Under the pieces are notes generated by a model. The model saw only the letters and a list, made by a program, of their open reading frames with translations. It had not been told where the DNA came from and did not search any database. A stretch of 64,000 bases of DNA from Lachnospiraceae bacterium. Lineage in GTDB: Bacteria; Bacillota; Clostridia; Lachnospirales; Lachnospiraceae. Numbering within the stretch: the stretch's first letter is position 1; every line of letters begins with the position of its first letter. Shown piece after piece: positions 63,340 to 64,000 of the stretch. The stretch lies in assembly GCA_017540605.1 (NCBI GenBank), contig JAFYAS010000026.1, positions 62,001 to 126,000 of the forward strand, in the 5' to 3' direction. The position numbers were made by a program, and so were the translations under genes.

Positions 63340-64000
63340 CTAAAATCCCCAAGCAAGGGTCAAAAGATAATATACTATAGGAGCTGTAAATATTACACTG
63401 TCGAATCTGTCCATGATACCACCGTGTCCGGGGATAAGCTTGCCATAGTCCTTGATATCATGATTTCTCTTAATGGCTGACGCAGCGAGATCTCCGATAA
63501 CAGCAGGTAATGCACCAACTGCACCTATCACCGCAAACTTTAGAATTGCAAGGTCGGTCTCAGCCACAAATTTATTGAATACCGCACCGAATATACAACC
63601 GAAAAGTGCCGCCCCAGCTATTCCACCAAAAAAGCCTTCTATACTCTTTTTAGGAGAAAGGATAGGACTTAGCTTATGCTTTCCTATGGTTCTTCCTACA
63701 AGATAAGCAAATACATCATTTACCCATGATGAAACGAATACAAGGAATACCAAAACAAGTCCGTTCTCAAGGGCTCTTATCCTGTAAATATAAGAAAGCA
63801 TGATGCCTACATAGATAAAGGGAAGGAACGCTCCCATCATATCAAAATCCTTGAATTTCGGATATGTAAGTACATAAGCTGAAAGCAGAAAAAGAAGATA
63901 TACGGTAATACAAAGCACCGTATGATCTCCCTCCACAAATAACAGCAAACAATAATAAACAATATTGATGATGTACGAAAAATAACCGAGAACAGTATTC
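63340..64000 (-). CDS. cdsA: Phosphatidate cytidylyltransferase, C-terminal part (truncated by the window edge)
   Basis: About 219 codons are visible. Makes CDP-diacylglycerol from CTP and phosphatidate in the membrane. The frame stays open to 64000 (VLGYFSYIINIVYYC before the first in-frame TTG), so the N-terminus is outside. The CDP-DAG synthase signature is present: SWVNDVFAYLVGRTIGKHKLSPILSPKKSIEG, completed by GDLAASAIKRNHDIKDYG and PGHGGIMDRFDS. First visible gene of the operon; frr and uppS would be expected upstream. Confidence 0.95.
   Translation of the reverse strand, partial: NTVLGYFSYIINIVYYCLLLFVEGDHTVLCITVYLLFLLSAYVLTYPKFKDFDMMGAFLPFIYVGIMLSYIYRIRALENGLVLVFLVFVSSWVNDVFAYLVGRTIGKHKLSPILSPKKSIEGFFGGIAGAALFGCIFGAVFNKFVAETDLAILKFAVIGAVGALPAVIGDLAASAIKRNHDIKDYGKLIPGHGGIMDRFDSVIFTAPIVYYLLTLAWGF

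Overview
The window looks like a low-GC, Gram-positive Firmicute chromosome, most likely a gut or rumen Lachnospiraceae (Butyrivibrio/Roseburia-like). This is an inference from family content: Gram-positive PolC, a DUF1836 regulator, a YerC/TrpR-like regulator, a DUF6062 protein, a perfect CIRCE element, VanZ, BspA-type and Listeria-Bacteroides-repeat surface proteins, AGGAGG ribosome binding sites and TTGACA/TATAAT promoters. Almost all genes lie on the minus strand. Only the DUF1836 gene, htpG and one tRNA are on the plus strand. No phage, insertion sequence, CRISPR array or rRNA was seen.

Layout. 1-6.6 kb: the start of cobyric acid synthase (cobQ, running off the left edge), an EAL phosphodiesterase, the divergent DUF1836 regulator, a GH13 amylase-like gene that has lost all three catalytic residues and sits upstream of a TrpR-like regulator, and a Cys-rich DUF6062 protein. 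6.7-33.4 kb: a block of secreted proteins. It is dominated by one 16-kb gene for a ~5,360-residue surface protein, followed by vanZ, a 1,457-residue beta-helix/Big2/LRR protein co-transcribed with a secreted HExxH peptidase-like protein, and a Big2/helical-repeat protein. 33.5-43 kb: an AAA ATPase divergent from htpG around a CIRCE operator, an M50-like membrane protein, prfC, proB, and a secreted LRR protein split by an in-frame amber codon. 43-50.8 kb: an HTH-Uma2 fusion, the intact paralogue of the split protein, two flavoprotein oxidoreductases and cytidine deaminase. 50.8-64 kb: tRNA-Glu(CTC), a membrane EAL protein, and the conserved cdsA-(DUF2339-like)-dxr-rseP-ispG-polC operon, with cdsA running off the right edge.

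How the genes fit together. The right end is core biology: phospholipid precursor synthesis, the MEP isoprenoid pathway, intramembrane proteolysis and replication in one tight operon. The centre is a cell-surface investment. Six secreted proteins share signal peptides, Big2, FN3, InlB-type or LRR_5 domains, and Lys-rich C-termini without LPXTG signals. Two c-di-GMP phosphodiesterases may connect to surface or adhesion behaviour (inference). The most unusual items are the giant protein with its four beta-roll/15-residue-repeat modules, the catalytically dead amylase homologue, the amber-split paralogue, and CIRCE next to htpG.

Limits: all family calls come from reading motifs by eye. No database search, structure prediction or alignment program was run.
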